DNA from: UBA7867 sp964579205
Lineage (GTDB): Bacteria; Bacillota; Clostridia; Christensenellales; UBA1242
Assembly: GCA_964579205.1 (NCBI GenBank)
Contig: CAZOFH010000005.1
Span: forward strand, 8,556 to 72,555
Reading direction: 5' to 3'
Length of the DNA stretch: 64,000 nucleotides
Below are positions 1 through 7,317 of this stretch, piece after piece. The translations under genes were made by a program, and so were the position numbers. Within the stretch, counting starts at the first letter, position 1. Every line of letters starts with the position of its first letter. Under the pieces are notes generated by a model. That model had not been told where the DNA came from and made no database searches. It saw only the letters and a list, made by a program, of their open reading frames with translations.

Positions 1-138
1 ATCCGCCTCACGCACACCGTCAGCATTAGCAAAATTACGGTTGACAGCAATGCTAAAACGGCACATAGAGATACCACTATTGGTGGTGGTGAGTTCTGGG
101 TCACGAGTCAGGTTACCAATCAAAAATACTTTGTTCAT
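1..138 (-). CDS. ssb: Single-stranded DNA-binding protein, N-terminal part (truncated by window edge)
   Basis: The first 46 residues of a single-stranded DNA-binding protein are visible, and the gene runs off the left edge. The opening MNKVFLIGNLTRDPEL is the typical start of the OB-fold, followed by the conserved ISMCRFSIAVNR strand. Two in-frame ATGs lie two codons apart. The second, at 138, is preferred because it sits 9 nt after GGAG, while the one at 144 is only 3 nt away. SSB coats single-stranded DNA during replication and repair. The gene follows rpsF by 18 nt, as in the usual rpsF-ssb-rpsR operon, so rpsR is expected just outside the window. Confidence 0.93.
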   Translation of the reverse strand, partial: MNKVFLIGNLTRDPELTTTNSGISMCRFSIAVNRNFANADGVREAD

Positions 139-156
139 TGTCATTTGCTCCAAAAA

Positions 157-438
157 TTATTTTTTAATAATCATCTTGCGAACGAAGAATTCGGTCAGAG
201 CCATTTGCTCCTCCATCTTGCGCAAAAGTGTAGGGTTGGCAGTAAAGTTCATCAAAACGTAGTACCCCTCACGCTTATCTTGGATAGGATAAGCGAACTT
301 TTTGACACCAATCTTGTCAATAGAATCAACGACACCGCCGTCAGCCACTACCATATCACTAAACTTTTTGATAATAGCCTCGCGAGCCTCCTCTTCTGCA
401 TTGATAGAAATGATGTAAAGCATCTCATACTTGTTCAT
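157..438 (-). CDS. rpsF: 30S ribosomal protein S6
   Basis: This 93-residue protein is the normal length for S6, which binds S18 on the platform of the small subunit. It starts MNKYEMLYIISIN, the standard first beta strand, and contains the VVDSIDKIGVKKFAYPI and REGYYVLMNF segments typical of the family. The open frame extends 16 codons upstream, but the ATG at 438 is preferred: it has a strong AGGAGG nearby and the protein matches S6 from this point. The gene leads the rpsF-ssb operon. A structured leader of about 135 nt and a sigma-A promoter lie upstream. Confidence 0.96.
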   Translation of the reverse strand: MNKYEMLYIISINAEEEAREAIIKKFSDMVVADGGVVDSIDKIGVKKFAYPIQDKREGYYVLMNFTANPTLLRKMEEQMALTEFFVRKMIIKK

Positions 439-466
439 ATTGAGAAAACCTCCTTTTGGACTAATG

Positions 467-575
467 GACAAAGCGAACCAACGCACGAGTAGCCCGAACC
501 ATTACCAGCCCGAGTGCTAATACTAGCCCGCTAAAAACATACTAGCCCGCTTTGTCAAGGATTACTCTCGTAATC
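467..575 (-). promoter_or_regulatory. Structured 5' leader of the rpsF-ssb operon
   Basis: In the transcript a perfect hairpin GATTAC-GAGA-GTAATC (560-575) comes first. It is followed by a nine-base stem GACAAAGCG (548-556) pairing exactly with CGCTTTGTC (467-475). The roughly 70 nt enclosed by this stem carry four copies of a CGGGCT unit. The stem ends shortly before the rpsF ribosome-binding site. Ribosomal protein operons are often autoregulated through such leaders, and S6:S18 is known to bind its own leader through a CCG-containing motif. No CCG was found in this leader, so it may be a different or diverged element. Function is inferred. Confidence 0.5.
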
Positions 576-582
576 TACCCAT

Positions 583-611
583 ATTATAGCACAAGTTTCG
601 TAAACTTGCAA
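583..611 (-). promoter_or_regulatory. Sigma-A promoter for rpsF, with a palindrome in the spacer
   Basis: On the minus strand TTGCAA (606-611) and TATAAT (583-588) are separated by 17 nt. The spacer holds a perfect 7-bp inverted repeat, CAAGTTT-CGT-AAACTTG (593-609), which could be an operator. Confidence 0.6.
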
Positions 612-654
612 TACTTTACGCAAAAGAATTTTTGGGAATTTTTATAGATATTCC

Positions 655-746
655 GCTTTCTCTTGTCACTATGTGCAGGCAGTTTCGTTTTGGGGTTCGC
701 TATCGCTCACAGATTCCACGGACGCAAATGCGTCCTCTGAATGACA
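655..746. repeat. Dispersed two-hairpin repeat, copy A
   Basis: The core at 692-746 reads GGGGTTCGC, small hairpin, CACAGATTCCACG, second hairpin (GACGCAAATGCGTC), CTCTGAATGACA. The flank at 655-691, containing CTTGTCACTATGTGCAG, is also shared with copy D. Three further copies lie at 1666-1722, 1769-1823 and 7318-7416. It sits downstream of the first TasA-like gene, next to its terminator. Function is unknown. Confidence 0.75.
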
Positions 747-763
747 AAGGAAGGCATCCCCCC

Positions 764-798
764 AAAACAAAAAGACCCCCACAGGGTCTTTTTGTTTT
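764..798 (-). terminator. Rho-independent terminator after the 854-1549 gene
   Basis: AAAACAAAAAGACCC and GGGTCTTTTTGTTTT form a long stem with T-runs on both sides, so it could act in both directions. It is nearly identical to the terminator at 1913-1946, including the preceding GGCATCCCCC segment. Confidence 0.8.
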
Positions 799-853
799 GC
801 CACATCCCTCAAAAACTTGCAAAAGCCAGTTTCCCTTTTTTAGGCATTTCGAT

Positions 854-1549
854 TTACGCCCATTTGATGCCGTTGGTGTTAAAGTCGATGATGCCATTCC
901 AGTCGGCGGTAGAAATGGTCGCGCCAGAGTTTTTGTTTTTGGCAGTGACGACGACTAGCCCTTGCATTTTTTTGCCCAAGTTGGCGGTCGTCAAAGTCTG
1001 AGTCAGCGGATAAAAGTCATTTATCATACTGGTAAAACTCGTCCCCACCGCGGTAAACTCTTTGGTCACGCAAAGAGCGGAATAAGCATAGGTTTGATTG
1101 CTCGAATTTTTTGGCACACTAGTGATGAGCGCCTGCTCTTGGGCAGTGTAATTGGCACTAGTGACCGTGGTCGTGCCTGTAGAGGCAGTAATCGCCGAAA
1201 TCGAACTATTGGTGGTGTACACAATAGCGAAAACACGCACTACTACCGAAGTCCGAGTGCCAGTACCTTGGGTCACTTTGACACCGATATTCTCAAAGAA
1301 CGGCGCCGAAAGAGTGGCATCATCCACGATATATGTACTAGTCGCCCCTGCGGTCGCGATTTGCCAATGGTGACTATTGTCTATCCCCTGCACCTCGAGC
1401 GTAACGCTATCGGCAAAACCGAGCGAAACCGACGCTTTTTTGGCACTGCTAAAGAACGCCAGCACAATAGTACTGATTACCGCCGCCACCAGCAAAAGAG
1501 TTAGCACGGAAAAAATAATAATGGTCGGCAAATTTTTCATCTTGCGCAA
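854..1549 (-). CDS. TasA-like exported protein 1 (SipW-type leader)
   Basis: A 231-residue exported protein of unknown exact function. A short basic start (MRKMKNLP) leads into a hydrophobic segment at about residues 9-33, ending STIVLAFFSS, then a Thr/Ser/Val-rich beta-type body with no cysteine motif or catalytic signature. The leader closely resembles those of the other four small exported proteins in this cluster, and a SipW-like peptidase gene stands at 6147-7040. By analogy with TasA/camelysin proteins it may be cleaved by that enzyme and assemble outside the cell, which is inference. The start is a TTG 8 nt after AGGAGG; the in-frame ATG three codons later is too far from the ribosome-binding site. 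It has its own promoter and terminator, so it is a separate unit from 1996-3475. Confidence 0.75.
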   Translation of the reverse strand: MRKMKNLPTIIIFSVLTLLLVAAVISTIVLAFFSSAKKASVSLGFADSVTLEVQGIDNSHHWQIATAGATSTYIVDDATLSAPFFENIGVKVTQGTGTRTSVVVRVFAIVYTTNSSISAITASTGTTTVTSANYTAQEQALITSVPKNSSNQTYAYSALCVTKEFTAVGTSFTSMINDFYPLTQTLTTANLGKKMQGLVVVTAKNKNSGATISTADWNGIIDFNTNGIKWA

Positions 1550-1580
1550 AATCAATTCCTCCTAATATACACTCTTAATT

Positions 1581-1610
1581 ATTGTACCACATTTGTACAT
1601 TTTTTTGCAA
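1581..1610 (-). promoter_or_regulatory. Promoter for TasA-like protein 1
   Basis: On the minus strand TTGCAA (1605-1610), an 18-nt spacer and TACAAT (1581-1586), about 32 nt before the TTG start. Confidence 0.5.
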
Positions 1611-1665
1611 ATAAATTGCAGGATAATTTTGACAATTCCAAAAAATTGTTTTTGAGGCTTTTTTT

Positions 1666-1722
1666 GGGGTTCGGCTAAAGCCTCACAGATTTCACGGACG
1701 CAAACGCATCCTCTGAATGACA
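1666..1722. repeat. Dispersed two-hairpin repeat, copy B
   Basis: Same core as copy A. The first hairpin is here GGCTAAAGCC and the second is GACGCAAACGCATC (one mismatch), with the shared linker CACAGATTTCACG and tail CTCTGAATGACA. It lies about 50 nt before copy C, in the same orientation. Confidence 0.75.
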
Positions 1723-1768
1723 GTGGAAGAAAATGACTAAATAGTGTCGGGGGCGGCTGTTCCCGACT

Positions 1769-1823
1769 GGGTTCGCTAGCGCTCACAGATTCCACGCAGT
1801 TGTAGCAACTGCTCTGAATGACA
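1769..1823. repeat. Dispersed two-hairpin repeat, copy C
   Basis: The core has hairpin 1 CGCTAGCG, linker CACAGATTCCACG, hairpin 2 GCAGTTG-TAG-CAACTGC and tail CTCTGAATGACA. Hairpin 2 differs from copies A and B in sequence but keeps perfect pairing. Confidence 0.78.
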
Positions 1824-1912
1824 GAGGAAGAAAATTTGACTTTATAATAATTAGTAAAATGGGGTCGAGGGGGCTCCCCCCAGCCTCTAAATAGCAAAGG
1901 CAGGCATCCCCC

Positions 1913-1946
1913 AAAACAAAAAGACCCTGCGGGGTCTTTTTGTTTT
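1913..1946 (-). terminator. Terminator after TasA-like protein 2
   Basis: AAAACAAAAAGACCC-TGC-GGGGTCTTTTTGTTTT folds into a stem flanked by A and T runs. It ends the 3475-to-1996 transcript and is a near duplicate of the terminator at 764-798. Confidence 0.8.
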
Positions 1947-1995
1947 CGTTTAGTAAATTACTCTATCATTCAGCGGCGTGATAGCGTGGGAGTTA

Positions 1996-2709
1996 TCAGC
2001 TGACTGTCCAAGAGGTAGTCGAGATATCGGCAGACTGGATGGCTTGCTCGATGCTACCTGAGTTTTCGTATACTGCAGCGAAGTACAGAGTAGCAGTAAA
2101 GGCAGTGTCAGCCAATGCGTTGATAGCCGAGTCAGTGTAGCCGGTGTTGATATATTTTGTGAGCCAAGCCTCGGCGCCGGTCTGACCACTAGCCTCGAGA
2201 GTGAATTGCGCCCATTGATATGATGTGCCAGCGTTATTAATCTTGGCAGAGAAATATGTCGGGGTGCCATTCGCAAAGTTGCGAGAATCAGAGGTACTAT
2301 CAGCCAAAGCGGTCGTTCCAGTCGCGGTAGTAGTACCTACATTGAGGGCAGGCTTTGCCTTGCTCCCGTTGGCAGTGATGACCACTGCGACAGCCACGAT
2401 TACCTTTTTGCTGGTGTTATTCTTGACTCTGATAGGAGCCAGCGCAACACCTTGAGTGAGTTCGGTATTGGCGGTCAGTTGGTTGCCGATAGTGCCGTTT
2501 TTGTTGACGAGATACGCTTCCCATTGCCCTGAACTAGTGAGACCGTTGGTCGCGGTGATAGATACCTGACTCGCGAAACTCAGCGTATTACTAGCCTTGG
2601 CAGTAAAACTAAAACCTGCCAGCACGATAGTAGCGGTGAGGGCGACTGCCAGCAAAACCGACAAAACTACTACACTGATACTCAGTGATTTTGTTTTGGT
2701 AAGTGCCAT
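1996..2709 (-). CDS. TasA-like exported protein 2
   Basis: A 237-residue exported protein. MALTKTKSLS precedes a hydrophobic leader at about residues 11-32 (SVLLAVALTATIVLAGFSF), then a Ser/Thr/Asn/Ala-rich body with alternating beta-strand character (for example VIVAVAVVITANGSKA) and no enzyme motif. The ATG at 2709 is chosen because AAGAGGA lies upstream; the longer frame to 2757 lacks support. It follows TasA-like protein 3 by 91 nt with no terminator between, so the two are probably cotranscribed and end at 1913-1946. The leader matches that of protein 3 closely, indicating recent common ancestry. A structural or surface role is inferred from the family and from the nearby SipW-like peptidase. 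Confidence 0.78.
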   Translation of the reverse strand: MALTKTKSLSISVVVLSVLLAVALTATIVLAGFSFTAKASNTLSFASQVSITATNGLTSSGQWEAYLVNKNGTIGNQLTANTELTQGVALAPIRVKNNTSKKVIVAVAVVITANGSKAKPALNVGTTTATGTTALADSTSDSRNFANGTPTYFSAKINNAGTSYQWAQFTLEASGQTGAEAWLTKYINTGYTDSAINALADTAFTATLYFAAVYENSGSIEQAIQSADISTTSWTVS

Positions 2710-2800
2710 ATTTGTTTTTCCTCTTAATTTTTTTTGATTTACAAAAACAATGGACAACCCAAAACAGGTCGTCCGATTGTAAATTATTTGTTAATGTTTA

Positions 2801-3475
2801 TTATGCACCAGCAAAGCTTGAGTAAGTACCAGCAGCGATAGCAGAGTTGATGTTTGTAATAGCGTTTGCATCATCTACAACAGCAACAATGTAAATTGTA
2901 CCCTTAAATCCTGAACCAGAAGCCAACGCTGTAGAGTTGAATGCTGAGTGAATGTAGTTAAGAACTGTTGTTGCAGCAGCAACGCTAGCACCTTGCTTAA
3001 ATACTTTCCAAGTAGCAGCCTCAGTGCCTGGAGTTACTGTAGAATCAGTAGCGCCAGTAGCGAATGCATTCCCTGCAGAGTGAGCAGTATCAGTAGTAGC
3101 AGCAGTAGAACTGTCAACATACAAACCAGCCAATTCAGTACCAGCCGCTTCGATTTTGTAACCTACAGCGATAGCTACACCTACAGAACTTGTGTTTTTA
3201 ACAGTAATGTTTGAAAGTGATACACCTTGTGAAAGTCCGCTTGTTGTGCTAGTTGTTGTACTAGAAATAGTACCATTAGCATCGATTGTGTGAGCGTTCC
3301 AAGCGCTACCTGAAACACCAGTGACTTCCAAACTAATACCATTACCGAAAGTCAAAGTGGTAGTCGCACTACCTGTGAACGAGAAGGCTGCGAGTACGAT
3401 TGTAGCAGCCAAAGCGGCAGCCAAAAGCACCGACAAGGTCACGATAGCTACAGTCGACATTTTTGTCTTTGTCAT
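2801..3475 (-). CDS. TasA-like exported protein 3 (candidate major subunit)
   Basis: A 224-residue exported protein. MTKTKMSTVAIV leads into the hydrophobic segment LSVLLAAALAATIVLAAFSF (about 13-32), then an Ala/Thr/Val-rich mature part (TLTFGNGISLEVTGVSGSAW and onwards). The ATG at 3475 follows GGAG by 9 nt; the 56-codon extension upstream has no homology-like content. Codon choice stands out: this gene uses GCT, GGT, GTT and ACT far more than its paralogues, which favour GCG, ACC and ATC. That pattern is usual in very highly expressed genes, so this may be the most abundant subunit. It heads the unit with protein 2. The long 5' region is described separately. Confidence 0.78.
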   Translation of the reverse strand: MTKTKMSTVAIVTLSVLLAAALAATIVLAAFSFTGSATTTLTFGNGISLEVTGVSGSAWNAHTIDANGTISSTTTSTTSGLSQGVSLSNITVKNTSSVGVAIAVGYKIEAAGTELAGLYVDSSTAATTDTAHSAGNAFATGATDSTVTPGTEAATWKVFKQGASVAAATTVLNYIHSAFNSTALASGSGFKGTIYIVAVVDDANAITNINSAIAAGTYSSFAGA

Positions 3476-4227
3476 AATAAATGACTCCTTTTTATTTTTT
3501 TTGAATTGTGTCTCGGTATCCAACCTATTTACGACGGGTCCCAACAGGTCGTATGAGGTTTTCGCCAGACTGTATATCCTCTTGCCCATAAGTATACTGC
3601 TGTCCAGCGGTGCCACAGTGCTAGGTAAAAAACTCGGGTACATTACCTGTCAAAAAATCGCACTCGGCTGGCACCGAAACTATTGTGAGACTACTATCTA
3701 CTCTGCTATCCTTGCACAGCATCATCCCCCACCTCTCCTATTTTTGTCAAGGCTAGAGGACACGATCTCCTGAACCACCCTATGAGCATGGGAAATCATT
3801 CTTCGCTCTAGTCTTGTCATTAGTGTGGTATGATGTCGCCCGCGGATAGTCGAGCATCTCAGTAGCACAGCCCCGTCATCAGACAAAGGCGGAGCCGTAG
3901 TCTCGCTACTGGGTAGTTTAGGGAGGTTCCGCTCCACAAGTTCATCATTTATTGGAATAATAATATCATTAATTGATATCGTTTGGCAAACGATTTTGAG
4001 GTATTTTTTCGATTTTTTTTATTTTTTTTCGATTTTTTTTGTTTTTTGGGGTTTTGGGGGGATTTTTGTCACTTTTTGACGGCAAATATGTGAGTGTGAG
4101 GAGAAATGACTGAGTATAGGAGGAATAATGCAGCACTATGTGCAAATTCTCCCTTTTGTTACATTTTTTGCATTTTGCGCTATTTTTATACACTGCCGAT
4201 GAGGAAATTGGAGGGAACCACCTCATA
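3476..4227. other. Long non-coding region upstream of TasA-like protein 3
   Basis: About 750 bp without a convincing gene. Open frames on both strands are short, lack ribosome-binding sites and have no recognisable content. The region holds a nearly perfect palindrome ATCGTTTG-G-CAAACGAT (3978-3994) and a T-rich tract (4007-4068). Between 3700 and 3930 there is a more balanced-composition stretch that could be an unrecognised structured RNA or a decayed sequence. The promoter of the 3475 gene must lie somewhere here, but no clear sigma-A match was found. Confidence 0.5.
4007..4068. repeat. Low-complexity T-rich tract
   Basis: Runs of 6-9 T interrupted by CGA, A or G; the unit TTTTTTTTCGA is repeated imperfectly and the tract ends in blocks of G and T. 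Such tracts are prone to slippage and can act as AT-rich upstream elements. Function is unknown. Confidence 0.6.
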
Positions 4228-4254
4228 AAAAAGAACGCCGTGGGGCGTTCTTAT
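4228..4254 (-). terminator. Terminator after TasA-like protein 4
   Basis: AAGAACGCC-CCAC-GGCGTTCTT followed by T residues on the minus strand. It closes the unit that starts with the SipW-like gene at 7040. Confidence 0.82.
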
Positions 4255-4265
4255 AAAATGATGCA

Positions 4266-4850
4266 TTACGCGGCGATTGGCTCGACGTCTACGGTAAATG
4301 CGCAATCGACGGAGGTGACAGTACCCACGAGGTAGCCGTCATTTGGGCTGCCGCCAAAGTTACTAGTGCTGGAGGTATCAAAGCCTAGTGGCACGGTGAC
4401 GGTCAAGGTGGCTGCTTTGGCAGTGCCGGCGGTGACCTCTAGTCCGCTCCCCAGTCCCAAGGCGAATGTCCACGCGCCTGCAGTAGTGGTGACGGTAGCG
4501 GAATTATTTGAATTTGACACTGAGGTAAAACTCTTTGAACTATTCGTCCCCCAATGCAAGGTAAATGATGTCAACTGAAAGTTGGTCAATTTTACCTTGG
4601 TCGCGTGGTTGGCTTCGGTAGGTAGGTTAAAGTGGACGGTGGCTTGGCTAGTGCCGCCGGGGTACAATTTTGCAGCGACAGAAGTGCTACACGCGACAGT
4701 ACCGAGGTCTGCTATATAGACGGTATTTTTGCCATAACCGTACGATGACATTGCGGCGAGAGTAATGCTCGCGGTCATTGCGACGACCATTATCAACACC
4801 ATTGATATAAATATGGTTAGAGTTGCTCGCGAATGGGTAATCCTGCGCAT
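4266..4850 (-). CDS. TasA-like exported protein 4
   Basis: A 194-residue exported protein. MRRITHSRAT is followed by a hydrophobic segment at about 11-33 (ISMVLIMVVAMTASITLAAM), then a Thr/Ser-rich body with a conspicuous Asn/Ser run near residues 107-117 (SVSNSNNSATV). There is no enzyme motif. Two cysteines in the mature part, in VACSTSVAA and VDCAFTVD, could pair. The ATG at 4850 has a strong GGAGGGGGAG upstream. It lies 21 nt after the 4872-6038 gene, in the same unit as the SipW-like peptidase, and ends at a strong terminator. It is less similar to proteins 1-3 outside the leader. A surface role is inferred. Confidence 0.72.
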   Translation of the reverse strand: MRRITHSRATLTIFISMVLIMVVAMTASITLAAMSSYGYGKNTVYIADLGTVACSTSVAAKLYPGGTSQATVHFNLPTEANHATKVKLTNFQLTSFTLHWGTNSSKSFTSVSNSNNSATVTTTAGAWTFALGLGSGLEVTAGTAKAATLTVTVPLGFDTSSTSNFGGSPNDGYLVGTVTSVDCAFTVDVEPIAA

Positions 4851-4871
4851 TTACTCCCCCTCCTAATTGAT

Positions 4872-6038
4872 TTAATTCGTAGTGATTAGTTTCTTAAAGT
4901 CATTGTAATATGTTTTGCCTGAGTAGTTTGAATCGAGTGATTTTAGCCAAGCCAAGTATTTATCTTGGACGGGCTGGTTTAGGTAGTTATTATAAAAGGT
5001 CATAGTATCCATACTGCTGACTGACATGCGGATACTCGTCTCGGTATCGGTGATGTCAAAGTAAAGTTTGCTATCCGTACCGCTAGACAAGTCTACATAC
5101 TGCCCTGGAGAAATCGGCGCGCTGACAAAGTAGGTATTGTATCCGCTAGTCGCCGTGCTGTCGCTCGCTTTGATAAAGGTCTGAGGTGCAGAATTTAGAG
5201 TGATGTATGTAGTCCAATTACCGTTTGAGAACACACTATTCTTGGCAGGCTGAGAGCCGCCATTGATAATCTGGATAGCATAGATGACGGTGACATTTGA
5301 GTTATTATAAATAGTGATAGCATTTGACGAAGTAATCGTATCAAATGAGGTGGCAGACGGCATCTTGACTTTGTTGAATGCGAATGAGCCGTCTGACTGC
5401 TTGGTCGCTACAAACGAGGCATTGGCAGAGGTAGCGCCCGTATCTGTAGATGACCCTGGGATGCGTCTATTGGCGCTGTGCCCTGAGTACATCAATATCA
5501 AATCGTTGGCGTCCATTGTGCCGCCATTGGTGATATCCACGCCGTCTGTAGTCAGCGTACCCAAGGTACCCACAGTAGCATAAAGGTCACGACTCGACCA
5601 CTCTACGATAAAACCAGCCTCTTTGCCATTACTAGAGGTGGTATCTAGCGCGTATTGTGCTTGCGCCAACTCGACTGAGATATTGCTAGATGTGGCGCCC
5701 GTGAGGGAAATCGTCTTTGAAGAATCGTCGCGCTTTATCACCTTGTAATAATAGTACCAGCCGTTGTCCTGCAAAAACCACTGATTGCTATTGAATGTAA
5801 CTCCGCTACTCACCAATGGCGTGGCGCGCAAGACGCAATCCATATCGCTAGTCACGGTAATAGAGCCATTGGCTACTGTCGCACTGAGAGAGCCGACCAC
5901 ACCTACACCCGGCACATTCTTTGACTGATTGAGCGCGAGCGAGGCAAATAGTATTGTGCCGGCGAGACACACAGCCAGCAACACGGCGGTCACTACGACA
6001 ATCAAGACAAACGGCGTTCTGCGTGCGTTTTTATTCAA
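4872..6038 (-). CDS. TasA-like exported protein 5 (largest member)
   Basis: A 388-residue exported protein, the largest of the five. A basic N-terminus (MNKNARRTPF) precedes a hydrophobic leader at about 11-33 (VVTAVLLAVCLAGTILFASL). The mature part is rich in Ser, Thr, Asn and Tyr with beta-type patterning and no catalytic signature. The start is TTG, well placed after AGGAGGGGAG. It is the first structural gene after the SipW-like peptidase, 108 nt downstream, with no terminator between. Its size and position make it a candidate anchor or accessory subunit, comparable in place to TapA in the Bacillus tapA-sipW-tasA operon. That comparison is by layout only; no sequence similarity to TapA is claimed. 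Confidence 0.7.
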   Translation of the reverse strand: MNKNARRTPFVLIVVVTAVLLAVCLAGTILFASLALNQSKNVPGVGVVGSLSATVANGSITVTSDMDCVLRATPLVSSGVTFNSNQWFLQDNGWYYYYKVIKRDDSSKTISLTGATSSNISVELAQAQYALDTTSSNGKEAGFIVEWSSRDLYATVGTLGTLTTDGVDITNGGTMDANDLILMYSGHSANRRIPGSSTDTGATSANASFVATKQSDGSFAFNKVKMPSATSFDTITSSNAITIYNNSNVTVIYAIQIINGGSQPAKNSVFSNGNWTTYITLNSAPQTFIKASDSTATSGYNTYFVSAPISPGQYVDLSSGTDSKLYFDITDTETSIRMSVSSMDTMTFYNNYLNQPVQDKYLAWLKSLDSNYSGKTYYNDFKKLITTN

Positions 6039-6146
6039 AACTACTCCCCTCCTAAAAATTTTTCTGTAATCATTTTATACTATTTAATCAAAAATGTAAA
6101 ATTATTTTGTGCAAAAAATTGATAAATTTGTCAAAAAAGGCAAATT

Positions 6147-7040
6147 TTATCCGTGAAGCATATTTTCAAAGCGGATTTTCTCTTCTTTTTGCTTTGCCAA
6201 CTGCGCCTGCTCCACTGCCAATCGCTCGTATTCGGTCTTTTTGTCCAAAAATTCCTTGAACTCTTGGTCATTGTGCTTTTTCTCGATAAGGGCGCGTGAC
6301 AAGAGCAGACCTATGAGGACACAGATAAACACGGCTAGCACTAGGATAAAGTTGGACTGAACAAACATTATCACATACCCCACAAATGGGATAGCGACTA
6401 TCATTTTGCCCTGCACTGCCTCAAACTTTATGACGTGGCACAAGTTTTGGTCATTGTATCTAGGGTCGTCGCTATTCGAGCCGACCATAATAATTACATC
6501 ACTGCCGACGCTACGCACCTTGTGAATGTAATTATTCGCCCCGTGGGAATAACTCAATATATCCCCTACCTTGATATCCTCAATGCTCGCGACTGGCTGG
6601 GTAATGACCATACTACCTACGCTAATCTCGTCCTTCATACTGTCGGTCGGCACTAGCCCAATGCGCAAGCCCACTAGCAGCCCTAGAGCCACCATAAACG
6701 CTACTATTAACACAATGGATAGCAAGAATGTATTGATGACATTGATAACGGTGACCGCTCTACTCGGGATGACCTGACTAAAGAGGTAATTGTCGGTGAA
6801 TTCGTTCATCTGGCGGCGTTTGTAATTGCGCAATTTGAGCATTTCGCCGCTAGGTTCGCAGGCTTGGTCATACTGCTCCATTATAGACTGCATTTTGCCC
6901 TGAGGAGCGGGTGTCTTTGGGTCGTACAACACTTCTACTGCGTCAGAGCGTGGCTGCTCGGCATTGAGCATCTCGGTACGAGTGAGGTTTTCGCCATCCT
7001 CTACCTGCCGCTGTTCCTTTTTTTTATTTCCAAAATCCAT
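6147..7040 (-). CDS. sipW: SipW/ER-type signal peptidase (S26B)
   Basis: A 297-residue membrane signal peptidase. Residues 1-97 form a long charged cytoplasmic region; a membrane segment at about 98-125 leads directly into GLVPTDSM with the nucleophile Ser134. The general base is histidine (YIHKVRSV, His173) rather than lysine, and Asp191 in GSNSDDPRYN completes the usual triad: these features mark the SipW/eukaryotic-type family. A second membrane segment follows at about 218-247, with a charged, probably coiled-coil tail. SipW enzymes process TasA-type leaders, and this gene heads the cluster of five such proteins. The long N-terminal domain is larger than in Bacillus SipW. A good promoter lies at 7073-7101. 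Confidence 0.88.
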   Translation of the reverse strand: MDFGNKKKEQRQVEDGENLTRTEMLNAEQPRSDAVEVLYDPKTPAPQGKMQSIMEQYDQACEPSGEMLKLRNYKRRQMNEFTDNYLFSQVIPSRAVTVINVINTFLLSIVLIVAFMVALGLLVGLRIGLVPTDSMKDEISVGSMVITQPVASIEDIKVGDILSYSHGANNYIHKVRSVGSDVIIMVGSNSDDPRYNDQNLCHVIKFEAVQGKMIVAIPFVGYVIMFVQSNFILVLAVFICVLIGLLLSRALIEKKHNDQEFKEFLDKKTEYERLAVEQAQLAKQKEEKIRFENMLHG

Positions 7041-7072
7041 ATTTTCTCCTATTTTTACAAGGATTTATTACT

Positions 7073-7101
7073 ATTGTACCAAAACCCGACAAAAAACTCA
7101 A
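7073..7101 (-). promoter_or_regulatory. Promoter for the sipW-like unit
   Basis: On the minus strand TTGAGT (7096-7101), 17 nt, TACAAT (7073-7078), about 30 nt before the ATG. Confidence 0.6.
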
Positions 7102-7317
7102 ACATTTAACGGCATTTTTTATAAATTTTAGTACATTTTTTGAAAATGGTCTGAGTTTTATTTATTTTGTCTTATTTTGCTGGTTTTTATACCCTCGCGC
7201 GCGACTATTATATATATGAAAGATAGGCTGGCGTCTGAGGCTCGAGGTGGCGGCGCACTGAGGCACGGGAGCGGTGTGGGCTCAGCCCCCTGCTGCATCG
7301 ACATACTGCGGGAGAGA

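Noticed and set aside
3476..3643. 56-codon N-terminal extension of the TasA-like gene at 2801-3475
   Set aside because: The ribosome-binding site and the basic start MTKTKMSTV followed by the leader place the start at 3475; the extension has no leader-like content and would bury the export signal.
3722..3937. Open frame of 71 codons on the minus strand with a Ser/Pro-rich sequence
   Set aside because: No ribosome-binding site, no homology-like pattern, no start context; it lies in a gap with other chance frames.
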